In this document: positions 42,338 through 51,889 of the stretch, piece after piece
Numbering within the stretch: the first letter of the stretch is position 1
How the letters are laid out: each line of letters begins with the position of its first letter
Origin: Pseudoxanthomonas kaohsiungensis
GTDB lineage: Bacteria > Pseudomonadota > Gammaproteobacteria > Xanthomonadales > Xanthomonadaceae
DNA: 64,000 nucleotides
Direction of reading: 5' to 3'
Assembly (NCBI RefSeq): GCF_010211765.1
Contig: NZ_PDWO01000007.1
Span: forward strand, 120,615-184,614
Notes under the pieces: model-generated
Seen by the model: the letters and a program-made list of their open reading frames with translations, nothing else
What the model was told of the DNA's origin: nothing
Database searches by the model: none
Translations under genes and position numbers: made by a program

Positions 42338-43513
42338 TCAGCCGTGCGGGCGCATAACCACCTTAATGACGCCTTCTTCCTTGTCCCGAAACTTGGCGTA
42401 CATTTCCGGCGCGTCCTCGAGGCTTGCCGGGTGGGTAATCACGAAACTGGGATCGATTGCACCGGCTACGATCTTCTCCAGCAACGGCTTGGTGTAGCGC
42501 TGGACGTGGGTCTGACCGAGTTTGATCGTCAGTCCCTTGTTCATTGCCGCCCCGAGTGGGAGCTTGTCGGCCACGCCGACATATACGCCAGGGACGGACA
42601 CCGTGCCTCCCTTGCGACAATTCATGATGGCTTGGCGCAGCACATGCACCCGATCAGTGGCGAGCATCAAGCTCGCCTTGACCTTGTCCATCACCGCGTC
42701 GGCCGCGCCGTGACCTGCCGCCTCGCAGCCGACCGCATCGATGCAGCTGTCCGGGCCACGTCCCTTGGTCCGCGCCTGCAATTCGTCATAGACATCGGTC
42801 TCGGCGAAGTTGATCGTCTCGGCGCCGCCCGCCTCGGCCATGGCGAGCCGCTCGGGCACCTCGTCGATCGCGATCACCCGGCCCGCGCCCATCATCAGGG
42901 CCGATCGGATGGCGAACTGACCGACTGGGCCGCAACCCCAGATCGCGACGGTGTCGCCGGGCTCGATCTGTGCGTTCTCGGCGGCCATGTAGCCGGTCGG
43001 AAATATGTCGGATAGAAACAGCGCCTGCTCATCCGTAATGTTGTCGGGGATTTTGATCGGACCGAAGTCGGCCATCGGCACGCGCAGATATTCCGCCTGA
43101 CCGCCGCAGTAGCCGCCCATCATGTGGCTGAAGCCGAACAACCCTGCGGGCGAATGGCCCATGGCCTTTGCTGCCATCTCGGCGTTCGGATTCGTCCGGT
43201 CGCAAGCTGCAAACAAGCCTTTCTTACAGAACCAGCAATCGCCGCAGCTGATCGTGAAGGGTACGACGACACGATCGCCGATCTTCAGGTTCGTCACTTC
43301 GGAACCGAGCGCCACGACCTCCCCCATATTCTCGTGGCCGAGGATATCACCTGCCTCCATCGTAGGCTGGTAACCATCGAGCAGGTGAAGGTCGGACCCG
43401 CAAATGGCGCATGCCGTGACCTTGATGATGGCATCACGGGGGTGCTTGATCTCGGGATCCGCGACGGTGTCGACGCGAACGTCACCCTTACCGTGCCAAC
43501 ACAGTGCGCGCAT
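42338..43513 (-). CDS. Zinc-dependent alcohol dehydrogenase, glutathione-independent formaldehyde dehydrogenase-like
   Basis: 391 residues from the ATG 43513, chosen because GGAGAG precedes it; the ATG at 43525 overlaps that site. Medium-chain dehydrogenase: catalytic zinc ligands in [14 protein letters not shown] and GHENMGEV, the second cysteine cluster region [17 protein letters not shown], and the NAD-binding motif [12 protein letters not shown]. Length (about 390) and the CGSDLH/GHEN pattern fit the subgroup that includes glutathione-independent formaldehyde dehydrogenases. Flanked by two IS5 remnants, so it looks like a passenger. Substrate is inferred. Confidence 0.75.
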   Translation of the reverse strand: MRALCWHGKGDVRVDTVADPEIKHPRDAIIKVTACAICGSDLHLLDGYQPTMEAGDILGHENMGEVVALGSEVTNLKIGDRVVVPFTISCGDCWFCKKGLFAACDRTNPNAEMAAKAMGHSPAGLFGFSHMMGGYCGGQAEYLRVPMADFGPIKIPDNITDEQALFLSDIFPTGYMAAENAQIEPGDTVAIWGCGPVGQFAIRSALMMGAGRVIAIDEVPERLAMAEAGGAETINFAETDVYDELQARTKGRGPDSCIDAVGCEAAGHGAADAVMDKVKASLMLATDRVHVLRQAIMNCRKGGTVSVPGVYVGVADKLPLGAAMNKGLTIKLGQTHVQRYTKPLLEKIVAGAIDPSFVITHPASLEDAPEMYAKFRDKEEGVIKVVMRPHG

Positions 43514-43653
43514 AATTCTCTCCATTCAGAAAACCGGTCCAACCGGCCGACCATTCCGAAGACCTTAACGCGCTTGCGCGTGATCGGGTCCCCCCTTTTT
43601 GCGCCGCCGGAGCACCGGTGCGCGTTCACATAGCTGCTGTCGATCTGGCCAGT

Positions 43654-43920
43654 CTAGGCGCTCCACCCTTCCTCGGTCAAGGCCGCCAGGATACAGTTCA
43701 CGCCGCGTCGGCTCCAGCGGTTCCAGCGATTGTAGATGGTCGTCGAGGGATCATACTCGCTCGGGCAGTCGGCTCAGCGACCGCCGCACTTCAGCATGTG
43801 CACGATACCCGATATCACCCGTCGGTCATCGACCCGCCGGGCCCCCGGCTGGTTCTTCGGCAAGTGCGGCTCGATCGCCGCCCACGCCGCATCCGACAAC
43901 CAAAACAACGATCCCGCCAT
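43654..43920 (-). pseudogene. N-terminal fragment of an IS5-family transposase
   Basis: The fragment reads MAGSLFWLSDAAWAAIEPHL, then RRVDDRRVISGIVHMLKCGGR. There a Trp codon has become TGA; the frame continues as ADCPSEYDPSTTIYNRWNRW and ends at TAG 43654. The catalytic core is absent. It is a relative of the intact transposase at 40867. The element's outer repeat is preserved at about 43981-43996 (TGATTGGGTTTGGACC), next to CTAG. Confidence 0.8.
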
Positions 43921-44181
43921 GCCCAGACCCTCCTCAACTGGAGACTCCTGAATCAGCACGCCGTTGCAGAATCAAGCTTCTGATTGGGTTTGGACCCTAG
44001 CAGGCTGTTGAGAAACACCCCGCGATTGCCGTGTCGATAGCTCCTGTCGATTGTTCCGGCGAGGGTTCAGCGTCGATCTTGGCGCCAAACGCGGACTCCG
44101 GGCGCACCTTTCCTCAGGTCGGCGACGGCGACCACCAGCCACTGAATCGCCCCGGCTTCTCCGGAGGCCATTTCGTTTGAG

Positions 44182-45116
44182 TCACGCCGCGATGGCGTGA
44201 CCCGTGTTGCCGGCGTAGTACGCCGCCTCCGCTTCCGCCGGGGGTATGTTGCCGATTGGCCCCAGCAGTCGCTGGTTGTTATACCAGTCGACCCAACCCA
44301 GGGTCTCCCATTCGACCTCCTCCCGGCTGCGCCAGGAGCGGCGGTTCGTAACCTCGGTCTTGAACAGTCCGATCACCGTTTCGGCCAGCGCGTTGTCGTA
44401 GCTGTCGCCGACGCTGCCCACCGAAGGTTCGATGCCGGCCTCGATCAGGCGGTCGGTATAGCGGATGGAAAGGTATTGGCTGCCCCTGTCGGAATGATGG
44501 ATCAGTGCCTTCTCCGCTGGGCGGCGCACCCACACGGCCTGCTCGAGTGCGTCGAGCACGAACTGCGTCTGCTGCGACGAACTGGCCCGCCAGCCGACGA
44601 TCCGCCGGGCGAATACGTCGATCACGAAAGCCACGTACACAAATCCCTGCCACGTCGGCACGTAGGTGAAATCGCTCACCCACAGCGCGTTCGGCCGGTC
44701 AGCCTTGAACTGCCGCTTCACCAGGTCCATCGGCTTCTCTTCCACCACTTCCTGCCCGATCCATTTGCGCGGCTTGCCACGCACCACGCCCTGGAGGCCA
44801 GCCCGGCGCATCAGTCGCTCCACCGTGCATCGGGCCACCCGCACGCCTTCCCGGTGGAGCTGGCGCCACACCTTGCGCGCCCCGTAGGCCTGCCGGTTCT
44901 CTTTCCAGACCCGGTCGATCACCGGCGCCAAGGCCTGCTCCCGATGCCAGCGCGCCGGCTGGCGCGACGGGTCGGCCTGGCGGCTGGTGTGCTCGTAGTA
45001 CGTCGACGGGGCGATCGGCAACACCTTGCAGATCGGCTCGACCCCGTAGGCATCGCGGTGATCGTCGATGAACCCATTTAAGGCTTGAATCGGCGGTCGA
45101 GCTCCGCCTGGGCAAA
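44182..45116 (-). CDS. IS3-family transposase OrfB
   Basis: Integrase-core transposase: HTH_21 region ([17 protein letters not shown]), then a DDE core with [28 protein letters not shown] and the Glu in [16 protein letters not shown]. There is no good start codon after the orfA stop. A TTTT tract on the minus strand (45117-45114) at the orfA end fits programmed -1 frameshifting to an OrfAB fusion, as is usual in IS3. The given upper limit is the slip region. Confidence 0.88.
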
Positions 45117-45404
45117 ATACGCCGACGCCTTGCGCAGGATCTCGTTGGCCTGGCGCAGCTCGCGGTTCTCGCGCTCCAGGGCCTTGATCCGCGCCTGTTC
45201 GTCGGTCGTCAGTCCGGGCCGCAGCCCGCTGTCGCGCTCGGCACGGCGGACCCACGTCCGCAGCGTCTCCGCCTTGCAGCCGATCTTCCCGGCCACCGAC
45301 GTGATCGCCGCCCACTGGGAGCTGTGCTCGCCCTGGTGGTCCAGGACCATCCGCACAGCCCGCTCACGCACCTCGGGTGCGTACCTCGTCAATCTGTTGC
45401 TCAT
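45078..45404 (-). CDS. IS3-family OrfA
   Basis: 108 residues. Helix-turn-helix ([24 protein letters not shown]) and leucine zipper ([27 protein letters not shown]), the standard OrfA of IS3 elements. Ends inside the overlap with orfB. Confidence 0.92.
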   Translation of the reverse strand: MSNRLTRYAPEVRERAVRMVLDHQGEHSSQWAAITSVAGKIGCKAETLRTWVRRAERDSGLRPGLTTDEQARIKALERENRELRQANEILRKASAYFAQAELDRRFKP

Positions 45405-45416
45405 GGCTCCATCCTC

Positions 45417-46523
45417 TCAAGGTTTGGAGCCTCCGGGAAAGACGGGGCGATTCACACCGATACCACCCAGTCGAATCAGGTTGTACGCCGCAAAGGTCCA
45501 GGTGGTGAACGCGCGCCAACACAGACCGACATGGCGCAGTTTGCGCAATCCACCGAACGTCTTTGCCCATCCGAATCCTTGTTCGATGCGTTTGCGGACT
45601 TGCTGGCTGATCGCATAACCCTTGCTGCGCGCGATGTGCTCATCGAAAGCACTGCGCCGGCCTGAGGTGTTGCGGGCGATATGTGGGTGGACGCCACGTG
45701 CCTTCAGTGAGTCCACGAAATCCTGAGTGTCGTACCCCTTGTCGGCGCCGAGCGTCGCGCCGTTGCCGATCCCGGCCTCGACGAGCATGGCCAACGCCGC
45801 CTCTCGCTCGGAGGTGCCGGTGGCATGACGGACGTCGACCGCCACGATGATTCCGTTGCGATTCTCCATCAACGTGCTGGCCTGATAGCTGAGCATGGCT
45901 TCCTTGCCTTTCCCCTTGCGCATCAGGCGAGCGTCCGGATCGGTGGTGGACGCATGCGTGTCGTTGCTGCGCGGCCGCCCGCGGAAGTCGTCGCCTCGAC
46001 CATCGTCGTCGCCATCCTTGGGGCAGAAGCTTTTGTGCGAGACCCAGGCCTCCAGCAGCGTGCCATCCACGGAAAAGTGCTCGTCGCTCACCAATTCGTT
46101 GACACGCGCTAGCAGCACGGTGTGCTGGAAGAAGTGCTGAGCGATCTCGGCATCGAACAGGCGATCGCGGTTGAACGAAAACGTCGAGTGGTCCCACACC
46201 GGATCATCAATGTTGAGCCCGACAAACCAGCGGAACAGCAGGTTGTAGTCCATCTGCTCCATCAGCAGCCGCTCGCTGCGCACGCTGTAGACGACCTGCA
46301 GCAGCGCTGCTCTGAGTAACCGCTCCGGGGGGATCGACGGACGGCCATGCTTGGCGTAACGGCTCGAGAACTCGGCATCGAGCCCGGCCAGTGTCGTGTC
46401 CACCAGTACCCGCAGCTTGCGGATCGGATGGTCGGCAGGAACACGCTGTTCCACCGAAACGTAGGAGAACATGCCAAGCTGCTGCTGATCGGGGATGCGC
46501 ATTCGCTTGCGGGGCGCGGTCAA
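45417..46523 (-). CDS. IS5/IS1182-like transposase with altered C-terminus
   Basis: 368 residues. DUF772-type N-terminal domain (PADHPIRKLRVLVDTTLAGLD; IPPERLLRAALLQVVYSVRSERLL) and DDE core (FSVDGTLLEAWVSHKSF; LGADKGYDTQDF; RIEQGFGWAKTFGG). The last 11 residues (NRPVFPGGSKP) are read from the end of the IS3 insertion. The original frame would have ended a few codons beyond GGIG. All catalytic residues remain, so the protein may still work, but its left end is now far away. Confidence 0.8.
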   Translation of the reverse strand: MTAPRKRMRIPDQQQLGMFSYVSVEQRVPADHPIRKLRVLVDTTLAGLDAEFSSRYAKHGRPSIPPERLLRAALLQVVYSVRSERLLMEQMDYNLLFRWFVGLNIDDPVWDHSTFSFNRDRLFDAEIAQHFFQHTVLLARVNELVSDEHFSVDGTLLEAWVSHKSFCPKDGDDDGRGDDFRGRPRSNDTHASTTDPDARLMRKGKGKEAMLSYQASTLMENRNGIIVAVDVRHATGTSEREAALAMLVEAGIGNGATLGADKGYDTQDFVDSLKARGVHPHIARNTSGRRSAFDEHIARSKGYAISQQVRKRIEQGFGWAKTFGGLRKLRHVGLCWRAFTTWTFAAYNLIRLGGIGVNRPVFPGGSKP

Positions 46524-46573
46524 TTGAGGTCGTCTATGACAACGGATCTCGCAGGGAGTTTCTCAACAGCCTG

Positions 46574-47479
46574 CTAAGGCAAAACCGGCAACGACCCAAT
46601 CGCTGTCTGCAATTCATCGAACACGGCCCGGACTCTCGCTGACACAGGGGCGCGCTGAGGCCGATAGACATACAAGCCCCAAGCCGGCGGCTCGTCCTTC
46701 TGCAGAACCCGCACCAGTTTTCCATTGGCGATATACGGGGCCGCCATGTAGTCCGCCAATTGAGCAAACGCAATTCCGGCCAATGCGGCGCCCATTTCCA
46801 TGTCGGCGTTGTCCGCGATGAAGGCTGGCGACACAGGCGTCCACTGGCGTCCTGCACTGAAGTGCCAGGACCACGGTCGCCCGGTATTGATGTCGATGGC
46901 CGCGGTCACCGGAAAACCGGCCAGTTCATCGACTCCATCCGGTGTTCCCACCTTCTTGATCAGGCGCGGAGCTGCAACGATTGTAAGGCGCATATCGGCA
47001 GCCTTGCGCGCGACGAAACGACTGTCGCGCATGAACCCGACCCTGATCCCGACATCGATCTTCTCGTCGACCGCGTTGCTGACGCGATCAGACAAGCGCA
47101 CATCCAACATGATGTCGGGATGACGTTTGGCAACCCGCTCCAATGCAGGCAGCACAGCCCTGGTCCCCAGGCTATGCGGTGCGGTGACACGAACAGTGCC
47201 GGACACGGAAGCCTGCTGATCGGCGCCAGGAACGATCCATAGCTCCTCAACCTGCTCCAGCGCGGGGCGCACCTGCTCCAGCAACCCTTCGCCGAAGGCC
47301 GTGATGCGTACCTGCCGCGTGCTTCGATGGAATAACACCTCGCCGTAGTGCTGCTCCAGTCGCTGAATGGCACGTGTGACGCATTGTGGAGACGTTCCGA
47401 GCCGGACCGCCGCGTCACGAAAACTGCTGCTCTCGGCCGTCACCCGGAAGATGCGTAGCAGTTCGAATTCATTGTTCAC
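46574..47479 (-). CDS. LysR-family transcriptional regulator
   Basis: 301 residues from GTG 47479; the open frame continues upstream but the helix-turn-helix begins right after this codon (ELLRIFRVTAESSSFRDAAVRLGTSPQCVTRAIQRLEQHYG). Substrate-binding domain follows (GTVRVTAPHSLGTRAVLP; IDVGIRVGFM). The stop TAG coincides with the end of the neighbouring IS element, so a few native C-terminal residues may be lost. Divergent from the NTF2-fold gene, which it may control. Confidence 0.85.
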   Translation of the reverse strand: MNNEFELLRIFRVTAESSSFRDAAVRLGTSPQCVTRAIQRLEQHYGEVLFHRSTRQVRITAFGEGLLEQVRPALEQVEELWIVPGADQQASVSGTVRVTAPHSLGTRAVLPALERVAKRHPDIMLDVRLSDRVSNAVDEKIDVGIRVGFMRDSRFVARKAADMRLTIVAAPRLIKKVGTPDGVDELAGFPVTAAIDINTGRPWSWHFSAGRQWTPVSPAFIADNADMEMGAALAGIAFAQLADYMAAPYIANGKLVRVLQKDEPPAWGLYVYRPQRAPVSARVRAVFDELQTAIGSLPVLP

Positions 47480-47633
47480 GATGCGTCTGCTCGGCTGGTT
47501 GCGATGTTCGACTTTATTCCATACTGAGGAATTATGAAATCGAAATACTTCCATATACATAGCCTGAGCCGTCTCCCAAACTTGTCCTCATTCCGGGATG
47601 CCCCGGATCCTCCCACATGCACACGGAACCCGA

Positions 47634-48041
47634 ATGAACACTTCGAATCTGATTGCCGCCTACTACGACGCCTTCAATCGCGGCGACCGCGAGGCCATGT
47701 TGTCGATGCTGACCGATGACGTCTCCCACGACCTGAACCAAGGAGCGCGCGAAACCGGCCGCGATGCGTTCCGCGCCTTCCTGCAACGCATGGATCGCTG
47801 TTACGGCGAGCAGTTGCGGGACATCGTGGTGATGGTCAGCGCCGACGGCCTGCGCGCGGGCGCCGAATACGTGGTGCACGGCGAGTACAAGGTGACCGAC
47901 GAGGGGCTGCCGGAAGCCGAAGGCCAGCGCTACGTGCTGCCGGGCGGCGCGTTCTTCGACGTCCGTGACGGCAAAATCGCGCGCGTCACCAACTACTACA
48001 ACCTGGACGACTGGATCGCCCAGGTTGGCGGGAAGCGCTGA
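47634..48041 (+). CDS. SnoaL/NTF2-fold ketosteroid-isomerase-like protein
   Basis: 135 residues: NLIAAYYDAFNRGDREAMLSMLTDDVSHDLNQG, then the cone-fold ending GGAFFDVRDGKIARVTNYYN. Members include isomerases, dehydratases and hydrolases; the substrate is unknown. Starts at ATG 47634. One base separates it from the acetyltransferase gene. Confidence 0.8.
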   Translation: MNTSNLIAAYYDAFNRGDREAMLSMLTDDVSHDLNQGARETGRDAFRAFLQRMDRCYGEQLRDIVVMVSADGLRAGAEYVVHGEYKVTDEGLPEAEGQRYVLPGGAFFDVRDGKIARVTNYYNLDDWIAQVGGKR

Positions 48042-48042
48042 C

Positions 48043-48651
48043 ATGGCGGGTGACATTCGCGTGCTGGTCCGCCGCGGTGCCGACATGGTCGAGTGGTTCG
48101 ACGACGTGGCACGCCTGCGCGCCGAGGTCTTCCGCGCTTTTCCCTACCTCTACGAGGGCGACGTCGAGTACGAGAAGCATTACCTCGCCACCTATGCCCG
48201 CTCGGCAGGCAGCGTGCTGGTGCTCGTGCTCGCCGGCGACGCGGTGGTGGGGGCATCCACCGGATTGCCGCTAGGCGAAGCCGAACCGGCCTTCCAGGCG
48301 CCGTTCCTCGACCGAGGCATCCCGGTGGAGGAGGTGTTCTACTGCGGTGAATCCGTCCTGCTCCCGGCGTTCCGCGGACAGGGCCTTGGGCATCGCTTCT
48401 TCGATGAGCGCGAGGCGCATGCCCGTTCGCTGGGTGGCATCCGCTGGACCTCGTTCGCATCGGTGAATCGGGCAAGCGATGATCCACGGCGGCCAGCCGA
48501 TTATCGCGGCAACGACGTGTTCTGGACCCGCCGTGGGTACACGCGGCAGCCGGACATGCAGGTAAGGCTGCCGTGGAAACAGCTCGGCGAAGCGCACGAA
48601 TCCGAGCAGACGCTGACGATGTGGCTGCGTCCGCTGGAGGCCGGGCAATGA
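48043..48651 (+). CDS. GNAT-family acetyltransferase
   Basis: 202 residues. Acetyl-CoA-binding signature ESVLLPAFRGQGLGHRFFDERE, preceded by VLVLAGDAVVGASTGLPL, typical of GNAT motif A. Overlaps the next gene by four bases, so the three genes form one operon. Confidence 0.8.
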   Translation: MAGDIRVLVRRGADMVEWFDDVARLRAEVFRAFPYLYEGDVEYEKHYLATYARSAGSVLVLVLAGDAVVGASTGLPLGEAEPAFQAPFLDRGIPVEEVFYCGESVLLPAFRGQGLGHRFFDEREAHARSLGGIRWTSFASVNRASDDPRRPADYRGNDVFWTRRGYTRQPDMQVRLPWKQLGEAHESEQTLTMWLRPLEAGQ

Positions 48652-49538
48652 AGATCGCCGTCGCCAAGTACGCGGTTGGCAACCCCGCCGACTTCGAGGC
48701 CTTTGCCGCACGCCAGCGCCAGATCCTGAGAGAAGCATGCGGTGCCGGCGTCGAACTGGCCGTGCTGCCCGAATACCTGTCGCTTGAACTGGCGTCAACG
48801 TTCGCGCCCGAAATCAGCCGCGACTTGAACGCTTCGCTGGCCGCGCTGCAAACGCTGCAATCCGAGTGGCTGGCGCTGTACGCCGACCTGGCGCGCGAGC
48901 TGCGCATGACCATTCAGGCCGGTACGTTCTTGACCCGGGTTGGACCGGATCGCTATCGCAACCGGGCGTGGTGGTTTGCGCCGGACGGCACGCGTGACTA
49001 CCAGGACAAATTGCAGTTGACGGGGTTCGAGAAAGACACTGGCGTCATCGAGGGGGGCGACGAACTCAAGGTGTTCGACCTGAATGGCGTGCGTGCCGGC
49101 ATCGCTGTTTGCTACGACAGTGAGTTTCCATTGCCTGTGCGAGCCCAGCGAGAGGCGGGTGCACGCCTGCTGTTGGTCCCGAGCTGTACGGACACGAGGG
49201 CAGGTGCAACCCGGGTTCGTGTGGGCTGCATGGCGCGGGCACTGGAGAACCGGATGTTCGTCGCACAGGCCGTGACGACCGGAGCTGCTGACTGGAGTCC
49301 GGCGCTGGACACGAACACTGGCGAGGCCACGATCTATGCACCCATGGATCGTGGATTCCCCGAGGATGGCATTCTCGCGACTACTTGCGGCACGCAGACA
49401 TGGGCGATCGGTGATCTTGATGTTGAAGCACTCGACCGAAACCAAGAACAGGCCCAGGTTGCGGTCGATCGTGACTGGGACGGACAGATGTTGCCTGCAC
49501 TGCGGAAAGCTCGACACTCGGGTCATCAGGTCGCCTAG
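48648..49538 (+). CDS. Carbon-nitrogen hydrolase (nitrilase superfamily)
   Basis: 296 residues. Catalytic triad visible: Glu in LAVLPEYLS, Lys in DYQDKLQLTGFE, Cys in GIAVCYDSEFPLPVR. Such enzymes cleave amides or nitriles. The NTF2/GNAT/nitrilase trio is a recurrent small operon of unknown pathway. Confidence 0.85.
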   Translation: MKIAVAKYAVGNPADFEAFAARQRQILREACGAGVELAVLPEYLSLELASTFAPEISRDLNASLAALQTLQSEWLALYADLARELRMTIQAGTFLTRVGPDRYRNRAWWFAPDGTRDYQDKLQLTGFEKDTGVIEGGDELKVFDLNGVRAGIAVCYDSEFPLPVRAQREAGARLLLVPSCTDTRAGATRVRVGCMARALENRMFVAQAVTTGAADWSPALDTNTGEATIYAPMDRGFPEDGILATTCGTQTWAIGDLDVEALDRNQEQAQVAVDRDWDGQMLPALRKARHSGHQVA

Positions 49539-49763
49539 CCGGTCTCATCTTGATAGTTTCAACTCGATGAGTCGGCTTAGATAGGTCATATCTATCTGTG
49601 TATAGATTTTTCCAGTTTGACCAGTTTTGAACTTGCACCGATGCTGTCGATACATGCAAGAAATATTCATTGATTTGAATGTTTTGCGCTTCTTGAGAAC
49701 AAACCTGAACTAGCCTGTAAGAGTGCTCGAAGAGCACAGATTTTGTGGCGAAGTTCGGCCGCA

Positions 49764-49788
49764 TATACTATGGGGGGGTATGGTATAG
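49764..49788. promoter_or_regulatory. FrmR operator overlapping the frmR promoter
   Basis: A run of seven Gs is flanked by TATACTAT on the left and TATGGTATAG on the right, the G-tract-with-AT-flanks form of operators bound by FrmR/RcnR-type repressors. The left TATACT can serve as a -10 element, so binding would block the promoter. It ends 32 bases before frmR. Confidence 0.7.
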
Positions 49789-49820
49789 TGCGGCGGTGTA
49801 CCCAAGTAGAGAGGTGTTCG

Positions 49821-50096
49821 ATGCCACACAGCCCGGAAGAAAAGAAGCAAGCACTGACGCGCATCAGGCGCATCAAAGGTCAGGTAGCGTCTCTTGAGCA
49901 AGCGCTTGATGCAGGTGCGGAATGTCCTGCAATTCTTCAGCAGCTTGCGGCCGTTCGTGGCGCGGTCAACGGTTTGATGGCAACGGTTCTGGAGAGCTAT
50001 CTGCGGGAAGAGTTTCCCAGTAGCGAAATCAGGAGCGATTCGCAGAACAAGTCCATTGACGAGACCATCTCTATCGTCCGCTCCTATCTGCGGTAG
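49821..50096 (+). CDS. frmR: FrmR formaldehyde-responsive repressor
   Basis: 91 residues, the usual FrmR length, DUF156/CsoR-RcnR family. Pro2 and Cys35, the pair shown in E. coli FrmR to be bridged by formaldehyde, are present (MPHSPEEK; GAECPAIL). His60 of the E. coli protein is Tyr here (LESYLREE), while Glu64 is kept. So aldehyde sensing should be retained while a metal site is weakened. Start at ATG 49821, followed by frmA 59 bases on. Confidence 0.92.
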   Translation: MPHSPEEKKQALTRIRRIKGQVASLEQALDAGAECPAILQQLAAVRGAVNGLMATVLESYLREEFPSSEIRSDSQNKSIDETISIVRSYLR

Positions 50097-50131
50097 AGGC
50101 ACCAGGGTGCCCTCGGTGAGGGCAAATTTAG

Positions 50132-51265
<1,134 letters not shown>

Positions 51266-51308
51266 TCACCCACTATCCATTCAACACCAACCACCAAGGA
51301 AATTAATC

Positions 51309-51707
51309 ATGTCCAATCCTGTCATTTCCGGCGACGGCATCTTCTCGCACGTCTTCGTCGGCGCCGCCGACGTCCAGAAGTCGACCGCGTTCTATGACGC
51401 CGCTCTGGGTGCTCTCGGCATCAAGAACCTCGGTCCTTTCGGCAACGGATGGGTGCTTTTCGGTCGCGAAAAGCCGGCTTTCATCATCGCCCGTCCGGGC
51501 AATGGTGAAGCGCCTTCCAGCAACGGCGTGACGGTCGGCTTTGCGGCCGCCACTCCCGCCGAAGTGGATGCCTTCCACGCCGCCGGCCTTGCCGCAGGCG
51601 GCACCGACGAGGGCCAGCCTGGCCCGCGTGGCCACCTGCCGGGTGCCTATGCGGCCTACCTGCGTGATCCGGCGGGCAACAAGGTTTGCGCGTACACCTT
51701 CGTCTGA
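51309..51707 (+). CDS. VOC-family (glyoxalase-fold) protein
   Basis: 132 residues of the vicinal-oxygen-chelate fold: FSHVFVGAADVQKSTAFYDAALGALG at the start and GHLPGAYAAYLRDPAGNKVCAYTF at the end, where the His and Glu-type metal ligands are expected. It often accompanies frm genes and may handle a glutathione adduct. Role inferred from context. Confidence 0.8.
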   Translation: MSNPVISGDGIFSHVFVGAADVQKSTAFYDAALGALGIKNLGPFGNGWVLFGREKPAFIIARPGNGEAPSSNGVTVGFAAATPAEVDAFHAAGLAAGGTDEGQPGPRGHLPGAYAAYLRDPAGNKVCAYTFV

Positions 51708-51889
51708 AAGCTAGGAAGCTGAGGGCGTTCTGAAAGGGCCAGCACAAGCCTCTACACGGCGAGCCTATTAGACGGACCGTGTAGAGCGGTGCCTGCTCAT
51801 GAAGATCGGCCCGCAGCCATGTGCGAAACGCATGGCTGCGGGCATTTGCTTTGAAGCGTGTTTTTCAACCAATGAGAAATGAGGTCGTT

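Larger units (their letters stand above)
44144..45454 (-). mobile_element. IS3-family insertion sequence nested in the IS5/IS1182-like element
   Basis: Ends TGAATCGCCCCG (44144-44155) and its reverse complement (45443-45454), continuing as imperfect repeats with CCGGAGGC. Flanked by CAC on both sides, a 3-bp target duplication. Contains overlapping orfA and orfB. Length 1311 bp. Confidence 0.85.
43998..46576 (-). mobile_element. IS5/IS1182-like element split by an IS3-family insertion
   Basis: Terminal repeats TAGCAGGCTGTTGAGAAAC at the left (43998) and in reverse complement at the right (ending at 46576). The transposase occupies 45417-46523. Its last codons and the left 140 bp of the element are separated from it by the IS3-family insertion at 44144-45454. 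Flanks are CTAG on the left and CTAA on the right, close to a YTAR duplication but not identical. Confidence 0.75.

Noticed and set aside
44197..45081. 294-aa plus-strand frame in the IS3 element
   Set aside because: Antisense of orfB, which carries the DDE motifs.
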